Source of the DNA: an uncultured Rhodopirellula sp.
Lineage (GTDB): Bacteria; Planctomycetota; Planctomycetia; Pirellulales; Pirellulaceae
Assembly: GCA_913061385.1 (NCBI GenBank)
Contig: CAJXTM010000151.1
Location: 1 to 7,593, forward strand
Reading direction: 5' to 3'
DNA: 7,593 nt
Shown: positions 7,556 to 7,593 of the stretch, in pieces
How positions within the stretch are numbered: position 1 is the stretch's first letter
Layout of the letters: each line of letters opens with the position of its first letter
Position numbers and translations under genes: made by a program
Notes under the pieces: generated by a model
Told to the model about the DNA's origin: nothing
The model's input: the letters and a program-made list of their open reading frames with translations, nothing else
Database searches by the model: none

Positions 7556-7593
7556 CTGTCTCTTATACACATCTGACGCTGCCGACGACTCCT
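7556..7593 (-). other. Illumina Nextera i5-side adapter, reverse complement (library artefact)
   Basis: Positions 7556-7574 are CTGTCTCTTATACACATCT, the reverse complement of the Tn5 mosaic end. Positions 7575-7588 (GACGCTGCCGACGA) complement the Nextera read-1 tail. The last five bases (CTCCT) are the beginning of the complement of the same GTAAGGAG index seen at the left end. The genome stops at about 7555. Confidence 0.98.

Noticed and set aside
1..7593. Terminal inverted repeats suggesting a 7.5-kb composite transposon or Tn5-like element
   Set aside because: The repeats are the hyperactive Tn5 mosaic end plus Illumina tail and index, that is, synthetic adapter. No transposase gene is present.

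Overview
This window is one 7,511-base stretch of bacterial genomic DNA (about positions 45 to 7555) with sequencing-library adapter sequence left on both ends. Positions 1-44 and 7556-7593 are Illumina Nextera (Tn5 tagmentation) adapter in inverted orientation. They look like terminal inverted repeats but are a library artefact. Everything biological lies between them.

Layout, left to right. (1) Positions 46-642, plus strand: the 3' part of a YihY/BrkB-family inner-membrane protein gene. Its 5' end is cut off by the adapter, and it carries a winged-helix-like cytoplasmic C-terminal extension. (2) Positions 672-4295, minus strand, convergent with the first gene and only 29 bases from it: a 1,207-residue hybrid sensor histidine kinase with the order TM, CHASE, TM, PAS, HisKA, HATPase, REC, REC, HPt. 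(3) Positions 4296-4666: a 371-base gap with no convincing gene. It holds one perfect DnaA-box 9-mer and an imperfect hairpin just after the polA stop. (4) Positions 4667-7480, minus strand: a complete polA encoding DNA polymerase I with 5'-3' exonuclease, proofreading and polymerase domains, all with intact catalytic motifs and a GTG start. (5) Positions 7481-7555: a short piece of the polA upstream region with a small inverted repeat.

The organism is a bacterium of moderate GC content (roughly half G+C by eye). The membrane-anchored CHASE kinase and the BrkB protein suit a Gram-negative cell. The polA N-terminus (an LLDGMALTYRAHFAL-type block) and the extended BrkB protein recall Verrucomicrobiota/PVC or Bacteroidota-like lineages, but this is an impression from memory and not a placement.

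The genes do not form an obvious pathway. polA is housekeeping replication and repair. The kinase is an apparent orphan, with no response-regulator gene in view. The BrkB protein is an envelope protein of poorly defined function. I find no evidence of a novel defence system, mobile element, CRISPR array or RNA gene. The main points to check are the adapter artefact and its false start codon, the kinase architecture, the BrkB C-terminal domain, the DnaA box and the polA start.
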